Below, in pieces: positions 1 to 6,932 of a stretch of 64,000 nucleotides of DNA (positions within the stretch are counted from its first letter, which is position 1; each line of letters opens with the position of its first letter). A program made the translations under genes and the position numbers. The notes beneath the pieces were generated by a model. That model saw nothing but the letters and a program-made list of their open reading frames with translations, made no database searches and had not been told where the DNA came from. The DNA is from Azotimanducus sp965220185 (GTDB taxonomy: Bacteria; Pseudomonadota; Gammaproteobacteria; Pseudomonadales; Azotimanducaceae), in contig OZ244807.1 in NCBI GenBank assembly GCA_965220185.1, positions 1,550,001 to 1,614,000 of the forward strand, written 5' to 3'.

Positions 1-2
1 TT

Positions 3-377
3 ATGGGTTGGTCAACGTCAGTGATTTCGCCCCCGGATGGCAACATGGGCGACTACATGCAGAGCTTGGCGCTGCTGCTTGAGCGAGATGACATCATCTA
101 TTATCCGACGCACGGTCCGCCGGTGCGAGACCCGCGAACGCACGTCGAGGCGTTCATTGCGCATCGGCTTGCGCGTGAGCGACAGATACGCGATTGCTTG
201 CTGAGCGGCGTCACAAATATCGTGGACATGGTGCCAATCATGTACAAGGGCACTGATCGTGTGCTTTTTCCTGCTGCCGCGCGCAGCGTGCTCGCGGCGG
301 TGGAACTCATGCACGCACGCGGCGAGATAGATGTGAAAGGCAAGCTTGGCGTTGCGTCCGAGTTGGTGCTTCCTTAA
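3..377 (+). CDS. MBL-fold hydrolase, LACTB2-like, C-terminal part (5' end outside window)
   Basis: This is the C-terminal 124 residues of a metallo-beta-lactamase-fold hydrolase; the start codon lies before base 1. What is visible is MGWSTSVISPPDGNMGDY, which in LACTB2-like proteins follows the metal-binding GD/GH motif. YYPTHGPPV then supplies the last metal-ligand histidine, and a winged-helix-like tail of about 70 residues follows. The N-terminal HxHxDH motif is outside the window, so catalytic competence cannot be judged. It converges with the P450 gene six bases downstream. The substrate is unknown; relatives act on thioesters or RNA. Confidence 0.75.
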   Translation: MGWSTSVISPPDGNMGDYMQSLALLLERDDIIYYPTHGPPVRDPRTHVEAFIAHRLARERQIRDCLLSGVTNIVDMVPIMYKGTDRVLFPAAARSVLAAVELMHARGEIDVKGKLGVASELVLP

Positions 378-383
378 GCGCCG

Positions 384-1637
384 TCAGTTCATCGCGTAGC
401 GGATCGGCATGGACTTGAGGCCGCCGACGAAGATGGACTGCATGTACTGCGGCGTGCCGGCGAGCTCGATGTGCTTCGCGCGCCGCATGAGTTCGCGATA
501 CATGGACGCAAGCTCCATGCGCGCGAGGTGCTGACCGAGGCACACGTGCGCACCGAAGCCAAAGGCGATGTGCTTTTCGCGCCGGTCGATGCGAAAACAA
601 TACGGATCGTCAAACACAGCTTCGTCGCGATTGCCTGATGGATACCAGAGGGCGACTGACTCTCCTTCCTGAATGAGGGTGCCATCAAGTTCGTAGTCCT
701 CTGTAGCAGTGCGTGAAAACTGGCGCACAGGCGTCACCCATCGAATAGCCTCGTCAACGGCCGTATCCATCATGCCTTCGGTATCGTTCTTCAGCTTCTG
801 CATTTCATCTGGGTGCTCAATGAGCGCGAGCAGGCCACCTGCAAGCGAGGAGCTCGTCGTGTCATGGCCAGCGGCAGCGATGATCGTGTAATAGCCAGAG
901 AGGTCAAGGGGTGGCAAAGGCTTGCCATCAACCGTGGCATTCGCGATCACCGAGGCCACATCGTCCGTGGGTCGCCTGCGCTTTTCCTCGGCAAGTTCTT
1001 CAAAGTATTTTTCAAAATCGTGAACGACCGCCACAAAGTCGTCCATTTCGAACGATCTTCGGGTATCTGGGTCGCCACTGCCGAACATTTCTTGCGTGAG
1101 CTTGAGCATCAGTGGCTCGTCGGATTCCGGCACGCCGAGAATCGTCATGATGACGCGCAAGGGGTACCATACCGCGACATCTTTGACAAAATCGCATTCG
1201 CCGCCGAAGGATTCGAGCCGGTCCACATACGCACTTGCGAGGGCGTCAACGCGCGATTGCAAGCTGCGCAAATTGTTGCCTAGGAACCATGATTGCGTCA
1301 GCCTGCGATAGCGACTGTGGTCCGGGTCATCCATTTGTACGAGAGATCTGACGAGATGCTTTCGCCCGGTCACAGCCTCTACGAACTTTTGCACATGGAT
1401 AGGACCGAGAATCGGTCGAGGATCATTGATGAATAGCCTCTTCTCACCTTCGATAGCCTTGATATGGTGGTATTTGGTAATCGACCAGAAGGGATCAAAG
1501 CCATCAGGATGCATGCGTCGGACAGGGTCGTGGGCGCGAAGCCAGCGAAACTGCTCATGCATGCCTGCCTCATCTGCCCAGGACGCAGGGTTCGTGAGTG
1601 CATTTTCGAGGGCGGGGGAGTCGGTATGAAGTTGCAT
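384..1637 (-). CDS. Cytochrome P450 (soluble bacterial class I type)
   Basis: A 417-residue soluble P450 without a membrane anchor, the usual length for bacterial P450s fed by ferredoxin and ferredoxin reductase. The oxygen-activating I-helix reads AAAGHDTTSS near residue 250, the ExxR motif is EAIR, and the heme loop is FGFGAHVCLG with Cys366 as the heme thiolate. The sequence resembles bacterial P450s acting on terpenoid or steroid side chains, but the substrate cannot be read from it. It lies between an MBL-fold hydrolase and an IclR regulator, with a carotenoid oxygenase beyond, which suggests a catabolic or terpenoid-modifying set. No ferredoxin partner is adjacent. Confidence 0.92.
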   Translation of the reverse strand: MQLHTDSPALENALTNPASWADEAGMHEQFRWLRAHDPVRRMHPDGFDPFWSITKYHHIKAIEGEKRLFINDPRPILGPIHVQKFVEAVTGRKHLVRSLVQMDDPDHSRYRRLTQSWFLGNNLRSLQSRVDALASAYVDRLESFGGECDFVKDVAVWYPLRVIMTILGVPESDEPLMLKLTQEMFGSGDPDTRRSFEMDDFVAVVHDFEKYFEELAEEKRRRPTDDVASVIANATVDGKPLPPLDLSGYYTIIAAAGHDTTSSSLAGGLLALIEHPDEMQKLKNDTEGMMDTAVDEAIRWVTPVRQFSRTATEDYELDGTLIQEGESVALWYPSGNRDEAVFDDPYCFRIDRREKHIAFGFGAHVCLGQHLARMELASMYRELMRRAKHIELAGTPQYMQSIFVGGLKSMPIRYAMN

Positions 1638-1695
1638 GCGCGTGCCTGTGGATGTGGACGCAATACCGCAATGTTACCTGCCTATGCGACAGGCT

Positions 1696-2532
1696 TCAGA
1701 TGGTGCGCTCCATGCGGTTCGCCATGGTGACCGAGCCGAGGGTGCGCGAGATTTCAAGTGTCGTGGTTTTGAGCTGCGACAAGTAGCGCATTTCTCTCGG
1801 TTCGAGGCTTTGGCGTTTTGTCATGACGATGGTGAGCGCGGCCTCGAGATGCTCCGTATGATTAAAAATCGGCGCTGACAGCACCGAAAAACCAGTATCA
1901 CAAGGGTCGATTGCAAAGTCGTAGAGCTTTTCGCGTATGCGTTCGCAGCGCGCGCGAATCACATCGTGTTGCAGGGAATCCTGTCTTGTTGGGGTTCGGT
2001 CGCTGCGCCGCGAGATGACCCGTTCTTGAACATGCTCTCGTGAAAAGGCGAGAATCGTCCATGCGGTTGGCGATGCTGGAATGCTTAAGCGAACACCTCG
2101 CGCGAGCTTTGGAGACAGCGTGCGTCCACTGCCAAGCGTGGAGACGACAATGCCATCGCCGCCAGCGGGCACAGCGAGCAGCATGGCCTCCGATATCTGA
2201 TTGCGAAGCGTCACCATATGGCGGTACGCAATATTGGTGATTTCAAACTGCTCGGCCGCGGCGCTCGCAAAGCGAAACAGCATGGAACCAAAGCGATAGC
2301 CGCTGTTGTCGGGAGTCTTGGCGACGAGGCCGATGCTCGCGAGCGTGCTCATATGGCGAGACACCCGCGCCTTGGTCATGCCAAGCTGCTTGGCGATATC
2401 GGTAACTCGTTGCGGGCGCCCGGTCTCGGCGAGAAATTCAAGTACCTGCCCGGCCACCAGAATACTCTGCACTTGCGCTGATCTGTGAGCGCGAATTGGC
2501 CCTTTATTGATACACCCTAGGGAGTCTTCCAT
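1696..2532 (-). CDS. IclR-family transcriptional regulator
   Basis: A 278-residue regulator. Residues about 20-80 form the winged HTH (VTDIAKQLGMTKARVSRHMSTL), followed by the IclR effector-binding domain with LRNQISEAMLLAVPAG and a late DTGFSVLSAPIF segment. IclR proteins are dimeric one-component regulators that bind small organic acids or aromatics. It is transcribed toward the P450 gene and is divergent from the carotenoid oxygenase, so those two genes are the likely targets. The 230-bp divergent region (2533-2762) should hold the operator; I could not single out a palindrome. Confidence 0.9.
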   Translation of the reverse strand: MEDSLGCINKGPIRAHRSAQVQSILVAGQVLEFLAETGRPQRVTDIAKQLGMTKARVSRHMSTLASIGLVAKTPDNSGYRFGSMLFRFASAAAEQFEITNIAYRHMVTLRNQISEAMLLAVPAGGDGIVVSTLGSGRTLSPKLARGVRLSIPASPTAWTILAFSREHVQERVISRRSDRTPTRQDSLQHDVIRARCERIREKLYDFAIDPCDTGFSVLSAPIFNHTEHLEAALTIVMTKRQSLEPREMRYLSQLKTTTLEISRTLGSVTMANRMERTI

Positions 2533-2762
2533 GATTTTGTTCTATGCGCGGACAAGATGCGCGCGCCTTTTGGACGCTATAAAGATAACCTATCATAACC
2601 GACTTTTTGAACAGATAGAGCGGACTCGCGTTGTTTCAATGAGAGCCTGATGCTGAACGGGAGCGAAAATCGAGGTTTGCGGCAGCGGCGTGTCGGTTGA
2701 CACCTTCGGGTGCTTTGATGATGATTGCGCCTTGCGTTCTGCAAGCAACAAGGAAATCAACC

Positions 2763-4151
2763 ATGGCCGAACCTTATGCCGACAACCCGTTTCTACAGGG
2801 TAATTTCGCGCCGATTCGTATGGAGTGCGATGCTCCGGACCTGATTGTCAAAGGCGAAATACCGAAGGATTTGACCGGAGTCCTGTATCGAATCGGCCCG
2901 GACCCGCAGTTCGCGCCGGTCGGCTCGCATCATTGGTTTGGCGGCGATGGCATGGTGCATATGTTTCGCGTCGAAAATGGCCGCGTCGCCTATCGCAACC
3001 GATATGTGCGCACACAAAAGTACAAGCTTGAGCGCGAGGCGGGCAGGGCGCTGGTCAATTACTTCGATCCCATGAACAGCGACCCATCCGTGCCGGTCTT
3101 CGGACTCGATGGCCTCGCCAATACCAACATCGTTTGGCACGGTGGCAAGCTGCTCGCCCTTGAAGAAGGACACCTGCCTTTTGAACTTGACTGCGCAACC
3201 CTCGAATCGGTCGGCCCTTGGTCGTTTGACGGTGGCTATGAAGGGCCCATGACGGCGCATCCCAAGTTCGACCCGGAGACGGGCGAAATGCTCTTCTTTG
3301 GCTATATGGCCGCAGGGCCGTTTTCGGACGACATGACTTACCAGGTTGTTGACGAGCGAGGCAAGCTGACACGGACTGACCGCTTCAAAGCGCCGTTTCC
3401 GAGCATGGTGCATGACTTCATCGCGACTGATCAGGACGTGATATTCCCGATTTTCCCGATCACCGGCAGCCTTGAGCGAGCTATGAAAGGCGAGAACCCC
3501 TTCCTGTGGGAGCCTGACAAGGGGTCGCACATTGGCGTGCTGTCGCGAGACGCCGATATTGATCAATTGCGTTGGTTCGATATGGATCCTGCCTATGTCT
3601 TTCATCCGATGAACGCTTGGCGCGACGGCGATGTGATTCGCGCACACGTCATGCAGTTTCGCACCATGAGCATGGATTTCAGCGATGGCGTGGGTGATGG
3701 CGCGCGCCTTGCCGAATGGGAGATCGATCTGGGCTCGAATTCAGGCGAAGTCAAATGGAAGTATTTGGATGATCTGCAAGGCGAATTCCCGCGCATTGAT
3801 GACCGACGTACTGGTCTTGCCTATCGTCATGGCTACTACGCGGCGTCGCAAGTGGGTGGGCTTGGCTTTGATACGCTCGTGCATCAGGATTTCAAGAGCG
3901 GTATCCGCACCGACTACCGGTTGCCAAAGGGCGACAACACGTCGGAGCCCGTCTTTGTGCCTCGATTCGCAAGTTCGGAAGAGGGCGACGGCTACATCGT
4001 TTCGGTCATCTATCGGGCGGCTGAGAACCGCTCTGATTTGGCCTTTTTTGACGCGGCCGCGATCAATACAGGGCCGATCGCAGTTGCAGAGCTGTCAACG
4101 CGCGTGCCGCACGGCTTTCACGGCAACTGGTGGTCTCTAGCAGCCTGTTGA
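2763..4151 (+). CDS. Carotenoid cleavage oxygenase family protein; last codons altered by a small insertion
   Basis: Retinal-pigment-epithelium/lignostilbene dioxygenase family, non-heme Fe(II) enzymes that split a conjugated double bond of carotenoids, apocarotenoids or stilbenes. Four candidate iron histidines lie in MTAHPKFD, SMVHDF, YVFHPMNAW and HGFHGNWW. The ATG at 2763 is preceded by AAGGAAA, a better start than the in-frame codon at 2697. After GNWWS the frame runs into a CTAG-flanked 139-bp insertion and ends LAAC-stop. Joining the two CTAG copies restores an ending of SLDD-stop, so only the last three residues changed and the enzyme is probably intact. Divergent from the IclR gene. 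Confidence 0.9.
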   Translation: MAEPYADNPFLQGNFAPIRMECDAPDLIVKGEIPKDLTGVLYRIGPDPQFAPVGSHHWFGGDGMVHMFRVENGRVAYRNRYVRTQKYKLEREAGRALVNYFDPMNSDPSVPVFGLDGLANTNIVWHGGKLLALEEGHLPFELDCATLESVGPWSFDGGYEGPMTAHPKFDPETGEMLFFGYMAAGPFSDDMTYQVVDERGKLTRTDRFKAPFPSMVHDFIATDQDVIFPIFPITGSLERAMKGENPFLWEPDKGSHIGVLSRDADIDQLRWFDMDPAYVFHPMNAWRDGDVIRAHVMQFRTMSMDFSDGVGDGARLAEWEIDLGSNSGEVKWKYLDDLQGEFPRIDDRRTGLAYRHGYYAASQVGGLGFDTLVHQDFKSGIRTDYRLPKGDNTSEPVFVPRFASSEEGDGYIVSVIYRAAENRSDLAFFDAAAINTGPIAVAELSTRVPHGFHGNWWSLAAC

Positions 4152-4275
4152 AAAACCACCTACAGACACCCGGAATCGACATTTCAAAAAATAAATATTC
4201 TTAATAATTAATGAGTTATATTTTCGCGTTTATAGTCAAAATGGCGCTAAATCGACTTTTTCAACAGGACACTAG
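4137..4275. repeat. CTAG-flanked MITE-like element (copy 1)
   Basis: A 139-bp AT-rich insertion bounded by CTAG at 4137-4140 and 4272-4275. Inside the CTAGs the ends are inverted copies sharing CCTGTTGAAAAA. The right end read outward-in is CTAGTGTCCTGT, the same 12 bases found at the ends of the elements at 15230 and 20331. It has no coding capacity. Removing it with one CTAG leaves CTAGATGACTGA, in which the carotenoid oxygenase and bfd stop codons would overlap. A 4-bp CTAG/YTAR duplication is known for IS5-type elements; assignment to that family is inference. Confidence 0.7.
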
Positions 4276-4499
4276 ATGACTGATTGACTAACTGCCTGAC
4301 CGACTGACCTCTGTTCGAGAATATCCTTGGCAGATTCGAGGGCAAATTCGAGACAGCGTCCGCAGCCTGTGCCAACGCCAAGCGTGTCGCTCGCGGTTTC
4401 GAGCATCGCATCGTGGGTCATGCCCTCATGTGTACCGTTCGCCTCCGCAAGCTCGATGAGTTCGGATTCGGTGATGCCTTGGCAAATGCAGACGTACAT
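4272..4499 (-). CDS. bfd: Bfd-like [2Fe-2S] bacterioferritin-associated ferredoxin
   Basis: A 75-residue protein of the BFD-like Fer2 family. The two cysteine pairs are CIC at residues 4-6 and CGRC in GTGCGRCLEFA; together they bind a [2Fe-2S] cluster. Bfd reduces bacterioferritin so that stored iron is released, and bacterioferritin lies 1.1 kb away (5588-6058), separated by the Calx-beta gene. The C-terminal tail (QAVSQSV) is encoded by loose ACTG repeats and looks non-conserved. The stop codon lies in the CTAG bordering the small insertion to the left. Confidence 0.85.
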   Translation of the reverse strand: MYVCICQGITESELIELAEANGTHEGMTHDAMLETASDTLGVGTGCGRCLEFALESAKDILEQRSVGQAVSQSVI

Positions 4500-4635
4500 T
4501 GTCAGCGGTTAGATCAGTGGTTGGCGATGTCCGATGCGCGGTAGTGTAAATGAGAACGAATAGCATTTGCAACTCCATATTCAGGGAGTATTTGGGAACG
4601 CCTCGGTATGTTGCCAGCAGCCGACACACTCGAAA

Positions 4636-4666
4636 TTGCCAGACGTTAATGTTGTGGTGCTATAAT
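4636..4666 (+). promoter_or_regulatory. Probable extended -10 promoter of the Calx-beta gene
   Basis: TGCTATAAT at 4658-4666 is a perfect extended -10 element. A weak -35 (TTGCCA, 4636-4641) sits 19 bases upstream, longer than ideal, which fits an extended -10 promoter. It lies about 50 bases before the ATG at 4717. Confidence 0.5.
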
Positions 4667-4716
4667 TTTAGCAGCACGATTTTGATGCTACCTGGTTTTC
4701 ACACGGAGAAAGTGAC

Positions 4717-5329
4717 ATGAAACACTCATTCTTTACCCCCCCCCCCCCCCCCCCCCGATAATTACAATTCTGTTTATGGCATAAGCTTGCCCTTTAGTGG
4801 AGCAGGGTGGCTGAGCGCCAAACTACTATTTGCGTTATCGACTTTGGTTTTCGGGCTACAGACGGCGGTGGCTCAATCTGCGCACAACGGCTGTCAGGTG
4901 ATAGTTGGTTTCGAGAACCGTAGCGCTGTTATATCTGAAGGTGACTCGGCGACATTCACTGTGAAGGCGGATTTTAGAGGCACCATCCCCGATGACTACG
5001 AACTACTTGTTGACTATGCCACTGATCATGAGATTAGGTGGCAGGGCCAGACTCACGCGAATCTTGGTTCTGGTGGTGCTGATGCAGACGACTATCAGTA
5101 TGTGCAATCAGTACTCAGATTCACTCAAAGTGAATCTTCACAGACGATTACAGTTCACTCGCTTGCCGATAGCAAAGTCGAGGACACTGAACGATTCTAT
5201 GTAAACCTGAGTATTCCTTATACCGCCCCCTCAAGCACACACAGGACGAGTTCGCAGGTTTGCGCTGATCCGGCAGTACATCTTAGCCGTTATGGTTTCT
5301 CCGCGACTGTCCATGTCCGTGATCGCTAA
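4717..5329 (+). CDS. Secreted Calx-beta domain protein with a poly-C tract after the start codon (out of frame as sequenced)
   Basis: GGAGAAAGTGAC precedes ATG 4717, which opens MKHSFFTP and runs into 21 C residues (4736-4756). With 21 Cs the frame stops at once (CGA TAA). With 20 or 23 Cs it continues as ...PPDNYNSVYGISLPFSG into an uninterrupted 190-residue frame. That frame holds a signal peptide (AKLLFALSTLVFGLQTAVAQ) and one Calx-beta-like domain (VISEGDSATFTV ... KVEDTERFYVNLSI) with two cysteines. Calx-beta domains are calcium-binding beta sandwiches of adhesins and surface proteins. The likely role is a secreted or surface protein switched on and off by slippage. The tract length may also be an assembly artefact. 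No start codon with a ribosome site exists downstream of the tract. Confidence 0.7.
4736..4756 (+). repeat. Homopolymer tract, 21 C
   Basis: Twenty-one consecutive C residues inside the 5' coding end of the Calx-beta gene, beginning seven codons after the ATG. Tracts of this length are slippage-prone in replication, and also error-prone in sequencing. Confidence 0.9.
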
Positions 5330-5339
5330 ATAACTCAAA

Positions 5340-5375
5340 CGAATGGAGCGCTTTTCAGCGCTCCATTCGTGTTTT
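5340..5375 (+). terminator. Intrinsic terminator after the Calx-beta gene
   Basis: A perfect 12-bp stem (CGAATGGAGCGC / GCGCTCCATTCG) with loop TTTTCA at 5352-5357, followed by TGTTTTC. It starts ten bases after the Calx-beta stop codon. The T run is short. Confidence 0.75.
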
Positions 5376-5528
5376 CACCGCATTCTCAAAGGTGCCAAAG
5401 AACGCCCTGTGCGTAAGCGTTCCTTGCTCCATTTGAAGAACAATTCGCTCGGTCAGCGATAGCAGCCACATGGTTCGTGAATGAGAAGGATTTTTATTTA
5501 CATTCAATGAGTTATGGGGCTTTTTCGC

Positions 5529-5558
5529 TTGACAGCCAGCGCCGGTTCAAGGCACAAT
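5529..5558 (+). promoter_or_regulatory. Candidate promoter of bfr
   Basis: TTGACA at 5529-5534 matches the -35 consensus. CACAAT at 5553-5558 is a four-of-six -10 match at 18-bp spacing, 30 bases before the bfr ATG. The short leader leaves little room for a ribosome site. I saw no Fur box. The rest of 5376-5587 shows no recognisable feature. Confidence 0.4.
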
Positions 5559-5587
5559 TTCGCACTTGTTCGTAGCGATGCCGTCAG

Positions 5588-6058
5588 ATGCAACCGAGAG
5601 ACCAAGAAATCATTGTTCATTTGAACACCATCCTCAAGCAGGAATTGACCGCCATCAATCAATATTTTCTGCACGCCAAAATGTACGCTGACTGGGGCAT
5701 GGCGAAGCTCGCTGCGCACGAGCGCGAGGAGTCAATCGATGAAATGAAGCATGCTGATGTGTTGATAGAGCGCATCTTATTCCTCGGCGGCCTGCCGAAA
5801 ATGCAGGACTTGGGCAAACTCTATATCGGCGAGGAGGTGCGCGAAATGCTTGCGTGCGACTTGAGGCTTGAGATGGAAGCTGTGCCTCGTCTGCGCGCCG
5901 CCATTGCCTTCAGTGAAAGTTGCGGCGACTATGTTTCGCGCGAGCTCTTCGAGCATATCTTGACTTCGGAAGAGTCGCACATCGACTGGCTTGAGACCAA
6001 TCTCGAATTGATCGACCGCATGGGCGTTGAGAACTTTATCCAAGCGCAAATGGGCTGA
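5588..6058 (+). CDS. bfr: Bacterioferritin, heme-binding iron storage protein
   Basis: A 156-residue four-helix ferritin-like protein of normal Bfr length. Ferroxidase residues are visible: Glu in KQELTAINQYF, Tyr in the same helix, Glu and His in IDEMKHAD, Glu in RLEMEAV, and Glu/His in TSEESHIDW. The Met of DEMKHAD is the usual axial ligand of the heme shared between two subunits. It forms 24-mers that oxidise and store iron. The Bfd-like ferredoxin gene is nearby on the opposite strand, as expected for a store/release pair. Confidence 0.95.
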   Translation: MQPRDQEIIVHLNTILKQELTAINQYFLHAKMYADWGMAKLAAHEREESIDEMKHADVLIERILFLGGLPKMQDLGKLYIGEEVREMLACDLRLEMEAVPRLRAAIAFSESCGDYVSRELFEHILTSEESHIDWLETNLELIDRMGVENFIQAQMG

Positions 6059-6197
6059 CGCCAGATAGGGCATCGCGAGTGCATGGGGCTTGCGCCGCAC
6101 TCGCTTGAGACACTAGAATCCCCCCTCCACGAAAATCAATTGTGGGTCGTGGTTGGTTGTGCATTTGAAAAAATGCTCGACTGCTTGGAGAGCAGCC

Positions 6198-6269
6198 ATG
6201 CCAGCAGCAAGTAAATCATCAGCAAAACGATGGAGGTATAACTTGGCATTCAGCGTGAAGAGTCGCTAA
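6198..6269 (+). CDS. Possible 23-codon leader ORF ahead of infC
   Basis: ATG 6198 follows GGAG at eight-base spacing and opens a 23-codon frame (MPAASKSSAKRWRYNL...) that ends at TAA 6267-6269, six bases before the infC ATG and in the same frame. The infC start itself has no clear ribosome site, so infC may be translated by coupling from this leader. I know of no homologue, and it may be chance. Confidence 0.3.
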   Translation: MPAASKSSAKRWRYNLAFSVKSR

Positions 6270-6275
6270 GCGCCT

Positions 6276-6932
6276 ATGTCGAAGGCGAAAAATGACCGCG
6301 CACTGGTCAATGAGCGCATTGTCGAAGATGTGGACTCCGGCAAGGTGCGCTTGATCAGTGAAACAGGCGCGCAGCTCGGAGTCGTGGACGCAATGGTTGC
6401 GCTTTCCGAAGCAAGAAACAGGAACCTTGATCTTGTGCTGGTGGCGCCAGAGGCGAGGCCACCCGTGTGCAAGATCATGGACTATGGCAAGCGCCTCTTC
6501 GATATGAAAAAAGCGCGCGCCGTGCAGCGTCGTAATCAAAAGCAGATCCATGTCAAGGAAATCAAGTTTCGTCCCGGAACAGAAGAGGGCGACTATCGCG
6601 TCAAGCTGCGTAAGCTCAAGGAATTTCTGTCAGACGGCGATAAAGCCAAGGTGTCACTGCGCTTTCGTGGTCGCGAGCTTGCGCATCAGGAGTTTGGTTT
6701 AGAAATGTTGAAGCGCGTGGAAAACGACCTGATCGAGCACGCGACAGTGGAAGCCCCGCCTGCTTTGGAAGGTCGACAGATGGTGATGGTGCTTGCGCCG
6801 CTGGTGCGCACCAAGAAAGGCGGTGGTGGACGTAGGCGTAATGAAAGGGAATTATGTAGCAAAATCCGCAACGCTGATCCTGCCCACTCGTTGACAAACG
6901 CCTTGCCGACCACTCCGAATCAAGTAAAATAA
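6276..6932 (+). CDS. infC: Translation initiation factor IF-3, 3' end replaced by a mobile element
   Basis: IF-3 binds the 30S subunit and controls start-codon selection and subunit dissociation. The N domain (RALVNERIVEDVDSG ... PPVCKIMDYGK), the linker and the C domain (VKEIKFRPGTEEGDY ... ALEGRQMVMVLAP) are complete. After LAPLVRTKKGGGGRRRNE the frame enters a mobile element at 6847 and ends with 27 element-encoded residues. The original tail, 18 residues starting SGGQSTDV, is stranded at 8182-8247. The tail lies beyond the conserved fold, so IF-3 is probably functional. ATG 6276 is the only possible start because an in-frame stop precedes it. thrS, usually directly upstream in this group, is absent. 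Confidence 0.93.
   Translation: MSKAKNDRALVNERIVEDVDSGKVRLISETGAQLGVVDAMVALSEARNRNLDLVLVAPEARPPVCKIMDYGKRLFDMKKARAVQRRNQKQIHVKEIKFRPGTEEGDYRVKLRKLKEFLSDGDKAKVSLRFRGRELAHQEFGLEMLKRVENDLIEHATVEAPPALEGRQMVMVLAPLVRTKKGGGGRRRNERELCSKIRNADPAHSLTNALPTTPNQVK

Noticed and set aside
384..1637. The first P450 as a second sterol demethylase
   Set aside because: Its I-helix (AGHDTT) and heme loop (FGFGAHVCLG) are of soluble class I bacterial type and lack the CYP51 FAGQHTS and GGGRHRC motifs.
2793..3647. 284-codon open frame antisense to the carotenoid oxygenase
   Set aside because: Shadow frame in GC-rich coding DNA; no motifs.
4272..4320. ACTG-like repeats at the bfd 3' end as a phase-variable tetranucleotide tract
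   Set aside because: The units are imperfect and few, and they lie at the 3' end where slippage would only change a few terminal residues.
4787..4789. TTG 4787 as the start of the Calx-beta gene
   Set aside because: No ribosome site, and the codon lies inside a frame that continues upstream to the poly-C tract and the well-placed ATG 4717.
6847..6932. The changed infC end as a sequencing frameshift
   Set aside because: The change coincides exactly with an 8-bp duplication and a 49-bp terminal repeat, and the original tail is found intact after the element.
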